A DNA stretch of 64,000 nucleotides from Planktothrix paucivesiculata PCC 9631 (GCF_900009265.2 NZ_LR735012.1:41599-105598), one strand, 5' to 3'; shown: positions 35,412 to 45,316, counted from the stretch's first letter. Notes: generated by a model from the letters alone, not told the origin. Made by a program: numbers and translations.

Positions 35412-36377
35412 CTATTCCTTTTCGGCTTCTACTCTTTCGACCTCCTCCACTAAGAAAACTAAGGAGAAATTATGTCTCATTTTTTGATTAATAAAATCTT
35501 CAACTAAACGGACTTGTCTGGGAGTTACAGGGTCGGTTGAGCGAACTTTTAAATAGGCTTTAGGAGGATTTTGTTTCCAATTAATATAAGTTTCCTGTAA
35601 ATCTACCCGTTGTCCCGTTAAGGTTTGCTGTTCAAAAATATTTCTTAAATCAGTTTGTAGTTGCAGTTGAGTTACGAACTGTAAAAAACTAATTCCTAAA
35701 GGAATAGCTAAAGCAGCAGCAATAAATAAAGTTAAAGCAAATTGTTTTCGCAGTCGGGAATAACCGGCTACAATAAAAACGATCATACAAGCTAAGGCAA
35801 TCCCAATTAAATTAGTTAAATAAAGCAAGGTTGCGCCATAACTTAAATCAAAATAACCCTGGGATAAGGTTAAACCAACCACACATAAAGGCGGCATTAA
35901 AGCCACAGCAATTGCGGTTCCCGCTACCGCGTCACTAATCCCCTTTTCTACCTTGGTAAAACCGCTTAATCCCCCCGCAACAACCGCAATTCCCAAGTCA
36001 ATTAATGTCGGTTCAGTTCGGGCTAAAACTTCTGAGCCAAAATCTTGAATTCCCGTTATTTTTCCCAATGTCATTGATAATATTAGTGCCACCACCGTTC
36101 CCACGATAATCGAAATAATACCACGGCGAGATAATTCTTCATCACTTTTTAAAAGACCAAAGGCTAATCCCCGCAGGGGTAACATAATCGGAGCTACTAA
36201 CATCGCCCCAATAATCACGGCGGTACTATTACTCAGTAATCCAAAGGTAGCAATTAAACAAGCCGTAATCACCAGGATAATATAATTAAAACACAGTGTA
36301 GATTCAGCGATCAAATTCTGCCGCATCTCAATTAAGGCATCCTCGGATACTGGTTTGAGTTTGAGTTTACTTTTCAT
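35412..36377 (-). CDS. DUF389 (TIGR00341-type) membrane protein
   Basis: This 321-residue protein has the DUF389 core ESTLCFNYIILVITACLIATFGLLSNSTAVIIGAMLVAPIM with six or so membrane helices to about residue 230, then a hydrophilic C-terminal domain ending VERVEAEKE. No biochemical function is established for the family. It faces the DUF202 gene and is divergent from the LOG-like gene. Confidence 0.88.
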   Translation of the reverse strand: MKSKLKLKPVSEDALIEMRQNLIAESTLCFNYIILVITACLIATFGLLSNSTAVIIGAMLVAPIMLPLRGLAFGLLKSDEELSRRGIISIIVGTVVALILSMTLGKITGIQDFGSEVLARTEPTLIDLGIAVVAGGLSGFTKVEKGISDAVAGTAIAVALMPPLCVVGLTLSQGYFDLSYGATLLYLTNLIGIALACMIVFIVAGYSRLRKQFALTLFIAAALAIPLGISFLQFVTQLQLQTDLRNIFEQQTLTGQRVDLQETYINWKQNPPKAYLKVRSTDPVTPRQVRLVEDFINQKMRHNFSLVFLVEEVERVEAEKE

Positions 36378-36465
36378 AACAAATATTAAGATTTATCAAA
36401 GTTAAACAATCAGCAATTACCTATCACTATAGATTAATGGATGTAGGGCATATTATCATATTCTT

Positions 36466-36966
36466 ATGAAAAAAATTATCATTGGCATTATGGGGCCAGG
36501 AAAAACAGCAACTTCCCATGATGTAGAAAATGCTTATCAACTAGGTCAATTGATTGCTGCATCAGGATGGGTATTATTAACCGGGGGAAGTAATAATGGG
36601 GTGATGGAAGCGGCAAACCAAGGGGCAAAAGCAGCCAATGGTTTGACCCTGGGAATTTTACCGAATGCCGATGCTCAAGGAATGTCTGAAGCGGTTGATA
36701 TTGCCATTTTTACAAATTTAGGTCAAGCTAGAAATGTGATTAATGTCTTATCTGGCGATGTTATTATTGCTTGTGGAATCGGAGCCGGAACTGCTTCAGA
36801 AATTGCCTTAGCAATTAAACAAAATAAGCCTATTATTTTATTAAATCAAACTTTGGAAAGTCAACAGTTTTTTAAATCTCTGGCTCCCAAACAAGTTTTT
36901 ATTGTGGATTCTCCCAAAGCAGCTATTGAAAAAGTCAAAGATTGTTTGGCTCAATCTATTGACTAA
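36466..36966 (+). CDS. LOG/SLOG-like protein (TIGR00725-type)
   Basis: This 166-residue protein has a Rossmann-like fold with IGIMGPGKTA near 6-15, LLTGGSNNGVMEAANQGAKAANG near 38-60 and the phosphate-binding IIACGIGAGTASEIALAIK near 102-120. These match the small TIGR00725 group of the LOG/SLOG superfamily, probably nucleotide-binding. Its substrate is not known. The PGGxGTxxE lyase motif of cytokinin-activating LOG proteins is not conserved here (GIGAGTASE). Confidence 0.85.
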   Translation: MKKIIIGIMGPGKTATSHDVENAYQLGQLIAASGWVLLTGGSNNGVMEAANQGAKAANGLTLGILPNADAQGMSEAVDIAIFTNLGQARNVINVLSGDVIIACGIGAGTASEIALAIKQNKPIILLNQTLESQQFFKSLAPKQVFIVDSPKAAIEKVKDCLAQSID

Positions 36967-37014
36967 ATTGATATAAAGTTGTTAGAATTAAACTAGATTT
37001 TATCGTTAATTTTT

Positions 37015-37350
37015 ATGAAAATAAGAGATTTAAACCTAATTCCAGAACAGGAAGTTTCCCATAACCCAGCAATTAAAAAAAAGGTCATGTTAAGTTTAGG
37101 GGATTTACCCCACTTAACTAATTTTTCCCAAGCGTATTTTGCCCCGGGACAGGTGGCGGGTGGTCATTCCCATACTGATATGTGTGAGGTATTTTTTGTG
37201 GAATCGGGTTTAGGAAATATTTGTATTGACGGTAAAGATTATGACTTAAAACCTGGGGTTTGTATTGCGGTGAAACCCGGGGAAATTCACGAAGTTAGTA
37301 ATACCGGAAATAGGGATTTAATTCTAACTTATTTCGGTTTGCGCGCCTAA
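37015..37350 (+). CDS. Small cupin protein
   Basis: This 111-residue protein is a single cupin barrel. The first motif is present as GQVAGGHSHTDMCEVFFVESG, with metal-binding H, H and E, and the second as PGEIHEVSNTGN with the last histidine. A bound metal ion is likely. No substrate can be assigned. It lies 48 bases after the LOG-like gene and may be co-transcribed with it; era faces it downstream. Confidence 0.88.
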   Translation: MKIRDLNLIPEQEVSHNPAIKKKVMLSLGDLPHLTNFSQAYFAPGQVAGGHSHTDMCEVFFVESGLGNICIDGKDYDLKPGVCIAVKPGEIHEVSNTGNRDLILTYFGLRA

Positions 37351-37449
37351 CCCGTCGTAAAATGTTCGCTTCGAGCGAGGACGCAAGCACCCAAAAGTTT
37401 CAGGATTTCAAAAGATTAAAAGCTGATGTAACCCATCCCCTAGAAACCA

Positions 37450-38379
37450 CTATTCGACCTGATACCCCAAATCCGCCAACTGACTGCGGGACTGACGCCA
37501 TTTCGGTTGCACCTTCACAAACAACTCCAAATAGACCTTACCATCAATCAACTTTTGAATCTGTTGTCGGGCATCACTACCAATGGTTTTCAACATACTG
37601 CCTTGATGGCCAATTAAAATTCCCTTTTGGGAAGGACGCTCAACATGAATAGTAGATAAAATCCGAGTAATTTTCGGGTCTTCCTCCACCCGGTCAACGG
37701 AAATCGCCACGGAATGGGGTACCTCCTCCCGGGTATGGAGTAAAATCTGTTCTCGAATTAGTTCCCCCATAATGAAGCGTTCGGGCTGATCCGTTACCAA
37801 ATCCGGGGGATAATAGTAAGGGCCAGGATCTAAACGATCTATTAATAATTGTTGCAAATCATTGACACCATCCCCAGTTAATGCAGAAAATTTGACCACG
37901 GGCCATTCATGGGGTTGAGCCAGTTGACCATAACTCCGGTCAATAATCACCGTATCTTCTGGCTGTTGATCCAATTTATTCATGCCCAGAATTACCGGAA
38001 TTTTGACTTGTTCTAGTAACTCAATAATATAGCGATCGCCGCCGCCAGCCTCCACAGACCCATCGACCACCAACAACAGAACATCAACGGAGGAAATCGC
38101 CGACTTGGCATTTTGTACCAAAACCTTACCCAGTTGATGATGGGGTTTATGAATTCCGGGGGTATCGACAAAAATAATTTGAGCCTCATCCGTCGTCAGA
38201 ATCCCCCGCAGACGGTTGCGCGTCGTTTGAGCTACGGGGGAAGTAATGGCGATTTTCTGGCCCACCATCTGATTCATTAATGTCGATTTCCCCACATTCG
38301 GGCGACCAATAATTCCGACAAACCCCGATTTATATCCCTCTGGCGGTAAGGGAATTGTTACACCTTCAGACCCATCCAT
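37450..38379 (-). CDS. era: GTPase Era
   Basis: Era binds 16S rRNA and checks 30S subunit assembly. The 309-residue protein has G1 GRPNVGKST (25-33), G3 DTPG, G4 NKLD and a C-terminal KH domain (about 225-309) with ERPSQKGILIGHQGSMLKTIG. The first 15 residues or so are a variable extension. The length matches the family. It ends 99 bases from the convergent cupin gene. Confidence 0.95.
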   Translation of the reverse strand: MDGSEGVTIPLPPEGYKSGFVGIIGRPNVGKSTLMNQMVGQKIAITSPVAQTTRNRLRGILTTDEAQIIFVDTPGIHKPHHQLGKVLVQNAKSAISSVDVLLLVVDGSVEAGGGDRYIIELLEQVKIPVILGMNKLDQQPEDTVIIDRSYGQLAQPHEWPVVKFSALTGDGVNDLQQLLIDRLDPGPYYYPPDLVTDQPERFIMGELIREQILLHTREEVPHSVAISVDRVEEDPKITRILSTIHVERPSQKGILIGHQGSMLKTIGSDARQQIQKLIDGKVYLELFVKVQPKWRQSRSQLADLGYQVE

Positions 38380-38653
38380 TCAAGTTCTGTTCCAGTTGTG
38401 ATAATCTCCTGCTATTCTAACCCAAGCCCCTTTCCCTTGATATACAGAGTAAAATTTGATAGAGTTGCCAGGTAGCTCTATCCAAATCTAAGATAGAAAC
38501 CTACTCGAACTCAAGGCGATCGCAGAAACCCTTTCTGAATCTGGGTTAAGATAGGTTATAGTTCTGTAAAGCCGAGTGGCAGTAATGTTGATCACACCAG
38601 AATCAACCTTACATCCAGAGTCCGTTAATTTTTACGTTGGTGAGATTGAGGAG

Positions 38654-39181
38654 ATGAAAACAATGAATTCTAAACTGGTTGGTGGCCTATGCGCCCTAAT
38701 CGCAGTAGCTTCACAGTTACCTGCTGTCGCTCAAAATCCTATTGGGGTACCTGTAGTTCCCTCTGACTTCGACTATAAATATCAACCCAAAGATCCAGAT
38801 CTTGGACGGGTTGACCCCCCGATTTATTACAGTTTACCCGACCTGGGTTTCCCCGATAGAACCCTGCCCGCAGCCTTCAAGTTTCCGATTATGTATGACT
38901 TAGGGGCTGATAGCAGCATCACCAGTGATGCGGTGATTACCGATACGGTGTTTATCCCTAACTTACCTCCAATCCCCAATGGTATTACCTTGGATGATGT
39001 TCCCCGGATTCGGGCTGAATATACTCGCAAAGTGGAAGAATGGGGCGAATTGGTTCAAGGATGTCTGGCTTTAAGTCCTTTAATCATCAAAACTGATACA
39101 GGCAACCCCGTGTTAATCCAACAGCAAAGCGCTGGAACAGTTGTTCTGAATGCTAATAATATTTCCGTTTGCCCCAAATAA
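38654..39181 (+). CDS. Secreted protein, unknown
   Basis: The ATG at 38654, preceded by GAGGAG at 38648-38653, starts a signal peptide MKTMNSKLVGGLCALIAVAS with cleavage likely after AVA-Q (near residue 26-27). The mature protein of about 148 residues has a proline- and aspartate-rich first half (YKYQPKDPDLGRVDPP). It has only two cysteines in the mature part. An in-frame upstream start at 38576 would hide the signal peptide. No family is recognised. Confidence 0.7.
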   Translation: MKTMNSKLVGGLCALIAVASQLPAVAQNPIGVPVVPSDFDYKYQPKDPDLGRVDPPIYYSLPDLGFPDRTLPAAFKFPIMYDLGADSSITSDAVITDTVFIPNLPPIPNGITLDDVPRIRAEYTRKVEEWGELVQGCLALSPLIIKTDTGNPVLIQQQSAGTVVLNANNISVCPK

Positions 39182-39287
39182 GTTGATTTAACTATCCTTA
39201 TTTTATTTTCACCTTCCTGTTAATTACGGGGAGGTGATTTTATTAGAAAATAAATGGCACAATAATATTAGGGCAAGAGGTAAAACC

Positions 39288-40388
39288 ATGAAAGAACTTG
39301 AAGAAGTCGCGGAAGCCCTAGACCGTCAGGACTACCGCCAAGCCGCAAAACTCCTCAAGCAACTGCAAAAACAAGAACCCCAGAATTTTTGGGTACAGTT
39401 GTATGCTGGGCGTTGGTATGAAGGGACAGATAAATTAGAAACCGCCGAAAAGGTTTATCGGAAATTACTTAAAGATGCGACAAACCCTAAAATTGTCTCC
39501 CAGGCGCGTCAGGGGTTACAACGGATTGAAGATATTGAACAAAATCGACGTCAAGAAGCAATTATTCAAGCTAAAGCTGACCCGAAAAATCAAGAATTAG
39601 GGATTTTAATTTTAGAACCTTTGGCCCCAGAAAAAAAACAAATTGCCGCCCAAACCCTAGCCCGAATGTTAAAAACCGATCCCTATACCGCCCGAATGCA
39701 GCTACAAAGTCGGGGTTGGCGACTGTATAAAACTGGGGAAATGGGAGAATTAAAGGTTTATGGTCAAGAAATGTTAGAAGCCGGAATTCCGGTATTTTGG
39801 GTGGCTTTAACAGAGATTCAAAAACTCCAGGTTTTTCGGATCAAATCGATTCAAAGTTTATCACCTCAACCGACTATTATTTGTCAAAATGAACAAGAGC
39901 AATTAGGGTCTATGACTTTTAATTGGCAAGAAGTTACCCAACGGGTTGAGGGATTATTACCTATATTTGTAGAATCCTTAGATTATGATCCCCGGCGCCC
40001 CAAATCCGAACGATTTCGTCATAAAGAAACCACCCAAGATTATGCTCAAATCTATGATTTACACTTGCCTAAACGGGGTTGTATTTTAAGAATTTGTGAC
40101 CAAAATTATGATTTTCACCAAGGGATTGATTTTACTCAATTTTCCCCAGAAACCTTACCCGCTTCCCAAAATACCAATAGAATTCATTGGAATCTGTTAA
40201 AAGAACAGTTAAATTTATTCTTAACTCATGCTCAACTCTGGTCTGAGTTTACACCTTTTGCCGAAACCACATTAGATTATACTCAATTTCTCGGTCGGAT
40301 TAAACCCCATATTGATTTATCTCGAAAATCAGAAAGTCTTTGGGATAATGCCTTTCATTTATATAGTGGTTTGATATTTTTGAAATAA
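39288..40388 (+). CDS. TPR-containing protein, unknown
   Basis: This 366-residue protein has two to three TPR-like helical pairs at the start (MKELEEVAEALDRQDYRQAA, LAGRWYEGTDKLETAEKVYRKLL-type) and an unassigned C-terminal part of about 230 residues with QSLSPQPTIICQNEQEQLGS and DLHLPKRGCILRICDQNYDF. The ATG at 39288 with AAGAGG upstream is preferred to an earlier ATT-type start at 39234. The function is unknown; the C-terminal part looks like a conserved cyanobacterial domain. Confidence 0.75.
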   Translation: MKELEEVAEALDRQDYRQAAKLLKQLQKQEPQNFWVQLYAGRWYEGTDKLETAEKVYRKLLKDATNPKIVSQARQGLQRIEDIEQNRRQEAIIQAKADPKNQELGILILEPLAPEKKQIAAQTLARMLKTDPYTARMQLQSRGWRLYKTGEMGELKVYGQEMLEAGIPVFWVALTEIQKLQVFRIKSIQSLSPQPTIICQNEQEQLGSMTFNWQEVTQRVEGLLPIFVESLDYDPRRPKSERFRHKETTQDYAQIYDLHLPKRGCILRICDQNYDFHQGIDFTQFSPETLPASQNTNRIHWNLLKEQLNLFLTHAQLWSEFTPFAETTLDYTQFLGRIKPHIDLSRKSESLWDNAFHLYSGLIFLK

Positions 40389-40425
40389 TCTAAGTAAGTT
40401 GTTGAGATGAGTGCCCCTACAAAGA

Positions 40426-40443
40426 GCGCTGAAGCGCAACAAC
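40426..40443. repeat. GCGCTGAAGCGC hairpin unit before xdhA
   Basis: GCGCTGAAGCGCAACAAC lies 26 bases upstream of xdhA. Its tail CAACAAC can pair with GTTGTTG at 40398-40404. The same 18 bases occur at 41901-41918 and 41942-41959, between xdhA and xdhB, so this hairpin family brackets xdhA. Confidence 0.75.
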
Positions 40444-40469
40444 AAACACTTTTCTAAAGACTATACCTT

Positions 40470-41870
40470 ATGCAAAATAACACTTTTAGCCTAATAATTA
40501 ATAGTCAAAAAGTCGATATCCAAGACCTTTCTCCCACCCTGACTTTATTAGAATATTTGCGAAGTAGTGGAAGGGTTGGAACAAAGGAAGGTTGTGGGGA
40601 TGGGGACTGTGGTGCTTGTACCGTTGCGGTTATCGGTCAGGGGGCGGACGGACGGCCCCAATATCTAGCAATCAATAGTTGTTTAATTCCCTTAGCAACG
40701 ATGGTGGGGCGGGAAATAATTACCGTTGAAGGTGTTGGGAAAGACGGTCTGCATCCGGTACAGGAAGCGATGGTTAGTTTGGGGGGTTCCCAATGTGGCT
40801 ATTGTACCCCGGGCTTTATTATGAGTTTATTTTCTGCGTACTATAACGGTAAAGTTGATGATGAATCTTTAGAAGGGAATTTATGTCGATGCACGGGTTA
40901 TTTACCGATTATGAAAGCCGCAGAAGCCGTTAATAACTCCCATGTTTGCGATCAGTTTAGCCAACGTTTACAAGAGATTAATTTACAACTTAATTCTATC
41001 AAATATATTACTTCTTGTCAACAGTTTTTCCGTCCGATTCAACTCTCGGAGGTTTTAGATCTTTTACAACAGTATCCCCAAGCTCAATTAATTGCAGGAG
41101 GAACAGATTTAGGCTTAGAAATAAGTCATCATCGCCAAGAATTTCCCACTCTAATTTCTTTAGAATCCGTTGCAGAACTCCAACAAATTCAACAAAATTC
41201 AGAGACTATAGAAATCGGCGCTGCTATTCCTTTGAGTTATATTCAAGAACAATTAAGGGGAATATTCCCGAGTTTAGATGAAATGTTAACCTGGTTTGCG
41301 GGTAAACAAATTCGTAACCGTGCTACTATTGGAGGCAATATTGCTACAGCTTCTCCTATTGGAGATTTAGCCCCGGTTTTATTATCTTTAGATGCTCAAA
41401 TTCGGTTAGAAAGTTTAACCGGAGAACGAATAATTTCTATCAATGAATTTTTTAAGGGTTATCGTCAAACCCAATTACAACCCCAAGAAGTGATTGTTTC
41501 AATTATTATTCCTAAAACGATTACTAAAAATGCGGTGAGGCGTTTGAGTCAATCTTATAAAGTCGGAAAACGGGGAACCGATGATATTAGTATTGTGTCC
41601 GCAGCCTTTACAATTGATTTGGATACAAATAATACAATTATTTATGCTAGACTCGCCTATGGTGGAGTCGCAGCAATTCCCTTAAGAGCGATTGAGATTG
41701 AAGAAATGTTAATCGGAAAACCTTGGAATTTGGCAACAATTCAACAAGCTAAAATGAGGTTAAAAAATGTTTTTAATCCCTTGACGGATTTACGAGGAAG
41801 TGCTAGTTATAGAAAACGATTAGTTGCTAATTTGTTTGAAAAGTTCTTCCTAGAGTTTTCTCCCCCATAA
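40470..41870 (+). CDS. xdhA: Xanthine dehydrogenase, Fe-S/FAD subunit
   Basis: The 466-residue protein joins two [2Fe-2S] domains and an FAD domain. The plant-type cluster ligands are C42, C47, C50 and C71; the second cluster uses C109, C112, C139 and C141. The FAD domain has IAGGTDLGLE and RNRATIGGNIATASPIGDLAP. It passes electrons from the molybdenum centre to NAD or another acceptor. It is followed by xdhB and xdhC, which fits purine use or aldehyde oxidation; purine is more likely given the domain order. Confidence 0.93.
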   Translation: MQNNTFSLIINSQKVDIQDLSPTLTLLEYLRSSGRVGTKEGCGDGDCGACTVAVIGQGADGRPQYLAINSCLIPLATMVGREIITVEGVGKDGLHPVQEAMVSLGGSQCGYCTPGFIMSLFSAYYNGKVDDESLEGNLCRCTGYLPIMKAAEAVNNSHVCDQFSQRLQEINLQLNSIKYITSCQQFFRPIQLSEVLDLLQQYPQAQLIAGGTDLGLEISHHRQEFPTLISLESVAELQQIQQNSETIEIGAAIPLSYIQEQLRGIFPSLDEMLTWFAGKQIRNRATIGGNIATASPIGDLAPVLLSLDAQIRLESLTGERIISINEFFKGYRQTQLQPQEVIVSIIIPKTITKNAVRRLSQSYKVGKRGTDDISIVSAAFTIDLDTNNTIIYARLAYGGVAAIPLRAIEIEEMLIGKPWNLATIQQAKMRLKNVFNPLTDLRGSASYRKRLVANLFEKFFLEFSPP

Positions 41871-41873
41871 AAC

Positions 41874-41959
41874 GTTGTTGGGCTTTAGCCCTTATTGGGA
41901 GCGCTGAAGCGCAACAACAAATGAGTGGCTTTGTAAAGATTGCGCTGAAGCGCAACAAC
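41874..41959. repeat. Hairpin repeats, xdhA-xdhB spacer
   Basis: GTTGTTGGGCTTTAGCCC (41874-41891) and GCGCTGAAGCGCAACAAC (41901-41918) form an imperfect long hairpin. A second GCGCTGAAGCGCAACAAC follows at 41942-41959, then CGCAACAACG. It may tune the relative amounts of xdhA and xdhB messages. Confidence 0.75.
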
Positions 41960-41987
41960 GCGCAACAACGAATTTAAGGATAAAAAT

Positions 41988-44297
41988 ATGGAAGATAATA
42001 ATAAATCTAAACCCCATGAAAGTGCTGTTGGTCATGTTACGGGAAAAGCGATTTATACCGATGACCAAAGATTACCCAATGGAATGTTATATTTATGGCC
42101 TGTATTATCCCCTTATGCTAAGGCAAAAATATTAAAAATTGATAGCTCAAACTTAGATAATATTCCAGGTCTTATTACTATTTTAACAGCTAATGATATC
42201 AAAGGCAATAATAACACAGGAACCATTAAACACGATGAAGTTCTATTACCTACTGATGAAATTAACTATTGGGGTCAACCTGTAGTTTGGGTGGTTGCAG
42301 AAACGGAAAATACAGCCCAAAAAGCAGCCGAAACTATAAAAATTGACTATGAAGTATTAACCCCGATTTTAACAATTAAAGACGCAATTAAAAATAATAG
42401 TGTTCACGCCGATAAAAATATTATGCGTCGGGGAAATATTACCTCTGCTTTACAGGAATCTGAGTTTATTTTAACCGGAGAGATTGAAATTCCAGGTCAA
42501 GATCATTTTTATTTAGAAACTCAAGTTAGTTGGGTTATTCCCAATGTTGAAGACAATTATCAAGTCTATGCTTCTACTCAACATCCTAGTGAAACTCAAG
42601 CGATTATTTCCGAGGTTTTAGGAATTCCCAGAAATCAAATAGTTGTCACTTGTTTACGCATGGGAGGAGGGTTTGGAGGCAAAGAAACCCAAGCTAATCC
42701 TACCGCAGCTATAGCCGCTTTAGCCGCCCAAAAAACCGGATGTCCGGCGCGAGTTCGACTCAAACGAGATCAAGATATGATTACCACCGGAAAACGACAT
42801 CCTTTTTTATGTCAATATCAAGTGGGATTTAACTCAAAAGGTCAACTTTTAGCCTTAGATATTGATTTATATTCCGATGGGGGTTGGAGTGCGGATTTAT
42901 CCTTCCCTATTTTACAACGGGCGATGTTTCATTTGGATAATTGTTATTATATTCCAAACTTAGAAATTCGAGGTCAAGTCCTGAAAACTAATAAGGTTTC
43001 TAATACGGCTTTTAGGGGATTTGGTGGGCCGCAAGGAATGGCTATTATTGAAGAAATAATAGGGAGAATAGCGCGTAAATTAGGTTTACCCCCTGAATTA
43101 GTCAGAGAACGTAATTTTTATCACGGAGAAGCAGAAACGAATACTACCCATTATGGTCAAGAAATTTTTGATAATCGGATTTTGCGAGTTTGGGAAGAAG
43201 TTAAATTAAACTCTAATTTTGCCGAGCGAAAAATAGAAATAGCGCAATTTAATCAAAATAATAATTATCAAAAACGCGGGTTAGCAATTACTCCGGTTAA
43301 ATTTGGAATTTCCTTTACCAAAACCGAATATAATCAAGGAGGTGCTTTAATTTTAATTTACCTAGATGGGAGTATTCAACTTAATCATGGGGGGACGGAA
43401 ATGGGTCAGGGTTTACAAACTAAAATGTTACAGGTTGCTTGCCAATCTTTAGGGGTGAATATTGAACGATTTAGAATCATGCCCACGAGTACGGATAAAG
43501 TACCTAATACCTCGGCTACGGCTGCTTCTAGTGGTTCAGACTTAAATGGTCAAGCGATTAAAAATGCTTGTGAAATCCTGAAAAAACGACTAGCAAAAGT
43601 CGCTGCAAAGTTGTTAAATTTGGATGAACCTCAAGAATTAGTTTTTGAGCAAGATTGGATTTATTGTCAAAGTTATCCTAGTCAAAGAATAGCTTTTAAT
43701 GAAGTAGTTAAACAAGCCTATAATCAACGAGTAAGTTTGTCTACCACGGGCTATTATCGCACTCCTAATATTTACTATGATCCGAAAATAGGTAAGGGTA
43801 GACCCTTCTATTATTATGCCTATGGAGCAGCGGTAAGTGAAGTCGAAATCGATGGATTTACGGGGACATTTAAACTGCGCCAAGTGGATATTGTTCATGA
43901 TGTGGGAGAATCATTAAATCCTTTAATTGATAGGGGACAAATAGAAGGAGGTTTTGTCCAGGGAATGGGGTGGTTAACGATGGAAGAATTGATTTGGGAT
44001 GACTCAGGAAGATTAAAAACATTTGCTCCAAGTACCTATAAAATTCCCACCATTAAAGAAGTCCCTAAAAATTTCAAAGTTGACTTATTAAAACGGGCAG
44101 CCCAGGATGGGGTAATTTATGGTAGTAAAGCGGTGGGAGAACCTCCTTTTATGTTAGCCATTTCTGTCAGAGAAGCAATTAAAGAAGCTATTGCAGCTTT
44201 TGGTAAAACGGATTCGGTTTTTTTAGCTTCTCCTGCTACGCCAGAAGCCATTTTAAATGCTATTGAACAGGTACAATTAAACTCAGTTTATTCTTAA
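41988..44297 (+). CDS. xdhB: Xanthine dehydrogenase, molybdenum subunit
   Basis: This 769-residue subunit binds the molybdopterin cofactor and carries out the hydroxylation. It shows RMGGGFGGKETQ (about 224-235), with the glutamate position used for purine binding in XDH, SNTAFRGFGGPQG with the substrate arginine, GGTEMGQGLQTKMLQVACQS, and the catalytic glutamate in KAVGEPPFMLA near the end. The start has MEDNNKSKPHESAVGHVTG. AAGGATAAA precedes the ATG at 41988. Length is normal for two-gene XDH systems. Confidence 0.92.
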   Translation: MEDNNKSKPHESAVGHVTGKAIYTDDQRLPNGMLYLWPVLSPYAKAKILKIDSSNLDNIPGLITILTANDIKGNNNTGTIKHDEVLLPTDEINYWGQPVVWVVAETENTAQKAAETIKIDYEVLTPILTIKDAIKNNSVHADKNIMRRGNITSALQESEFILTGEIEIPGQDHFYLETQVSWVIPNVEDNYQVYASTQHPSETQAIISEVLGIPRNQIVVTCLRMGGGFGGKETQANPTAAIAALAAQKTGCPARVRLKRDQDMITTGKRHPFLCQYQVGFNSKGQLLALDIDLYSDGGWSADLSFPILQRAMFHLDNCYYIPNLEIRGQVLKTNKVSNTAFRGFGGPQGMAIIEEIIGRIARKLGLPPELVRERNFYHGEAETNTTHYGQEIFDNRILRVWEEVKLNSNFAERKIEIAQFNQNNNYQKRGLAITPVKFGISFTKTEYNQGGALILIYLDGSIQLNHGGTEMGQGLQTKMLQVACQSLGVNIERFRIMPTSTDKVPNTSATAASSGSDLNGQAIKNACEILKKRLAKVAAKLLNLDEPQELVFEQDWIYCQSYPSQRIAFNEVVKQAYNQRVSLSTTGYYRTPNIYYDPKIGKGRPFYYYAYGAAVSEVEIDGFTGTFKLRQVDIVHDVGESLNPLIDRGQIEGGFVQGMGWLTMEELIWDDSGRLKTFAPSTYKIPTIKEVPKNFKVDLLKRAAQDGVIYGSKAVGEPPFMLAISVREAIKEAIAAFGKTDSVFLASPATPEAILNAIEQVQLNSVYS

Positions 44298-44354
44298 AAT
44301 AATTGCAGTTATTCATCCAGTTTTCTATTGATTACTTGACTTTCTTGTGTTATA

Positions 44355-45299
44355 ATGATTCAATTCTATCAACAACTGATTCAAGTTTTAAATCAAGGGG
44401 ATGTGGTGGTGGCAACTGTCACCCGGGTTAAAGGTTCAGTCCCGCGAGAAATGGGGGCTAAAATGTTAATTTGTGCCGATGGTCGAACCTTTGAGACTAT
44501 TGGAGGAGGCGCGGGAGAATTTAAAGTTATTCAGCAAGCTGGGGAAGTTTTAAAAACCGGAAAAAAGCAATTAGTTGAAATTGATTTATCCGGTGCTCCT
44601 GACCGTGAAACCCAGGGGGTTTGTGGGGGATTAATGCAGGTTTTATTGGAAAGATGGGCAGGGAAAAAAGCGATCGCATTAACGGAAAAAATTTTACAGA
44701 GTTTAGAAATAGGTAAATCTGCAATTATTGTAACTTCTTTTGATCAAACTTTTCCGTATTTACTGCCCGAAAATAACCCAATTATAATCTCTGATCAAAC
44801 CTTTATAGAAACCTTGAAACCCTCGCCGACTTTATTAATTATAGGCGCGGGTCATGTCGGAGAAAAGTTATCTAAAATAGCTGATTTTATTGGCTTTAAA
44901 ATTATAATCCAAGACTCTCGGACTGAGTTAACCCATCCACAAAGATTTCCTCCCCATGCTCAAATTTTTAATCAAAGTGTCAGCCATGTTTTAGAACAAC
45001 TACCATCCCATGATCATCTCTATATTGCCTTGGTAAGCCGAGGATATATTTATGATATTGAAGCCTTAAAGGTAATTTTAAATTGGGATCTATCCTATCA
45101 ATATATTGGAATGATAGGGAGTCAAAAACGGATTAACTGGGTTTACCAAGATTTACAAGAATCTGGAATTTCTCCCCATCAACTCGAAAAAATTCATGCT
45201 CCCATCGGATTAGAAATTGGCGCACTAACTCCCGAAGAAATTGCCGTTAGTATTGGTGCAGAATTAATTCGAGTTTATCGAGAAAAACAGAAACCTTAA
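44355..45299 (+). CDS. xdhC: XdhC-like molybdenum cofactor insertion protein
   Basis: XdhC binds sulfurated molybdenum cofactor and delivers it to XdhB. The 314-residue protein has the N-terminal GSVPREMGAKML and GGGAGEFKVIQ, GVCGGLMQVLLE, and a C-terminal Rossmann domain LLIIGAGHVGEKLSKIA, YIGMIGSQKR and PIGLEIGALTPEEIAVSI. This two-domain layout is that of full XdhC. It lies 57 bases after xdhB and completes the xdhABC operon. Confidence 0.92.
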   Translation: MIQFYQQLIQVLNQGDVVVATVTRVKGSVPREMGAKMLICADGRTFETIGGGAGEFKVIQQAGEVLKTGKKQLVEIDLSGAPDRETQGVCGGLMQVLLERWAGKKAIALTEKILQSLEIGKSAIIVTSFDQTFPYLLPENNPIIISDQTFIETLKPSPTLLIIGAGHVGEKLSKIADFIGFKIIIQDSRTELTHPQRFPPHAQIFNQSVSHVLEQLPSHDHLYIALVSRGYIYDIEALKVILNWDLSYQYIGMIGSQKRINWVYQDLQESGISPHQLEKIHAPIGLEIGALTPEEIAVSIGAELIRVYREKQKP

Positions 45300-45316
45300 G
45301 TTTGAGGCTGTTTCAG

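Noticed and set aside
37362..37652. Open frame on + strand before era
   Set aside because: It is mostly antisense to the era KH domain and has no ribosome binding site.
44336..44356. TTGACT and TATAAT as a promoter before xdhC
   Set aside because: The spacing is 9 bases and the TATAAT overlaps the xdhC ATG, so it is a chance match.
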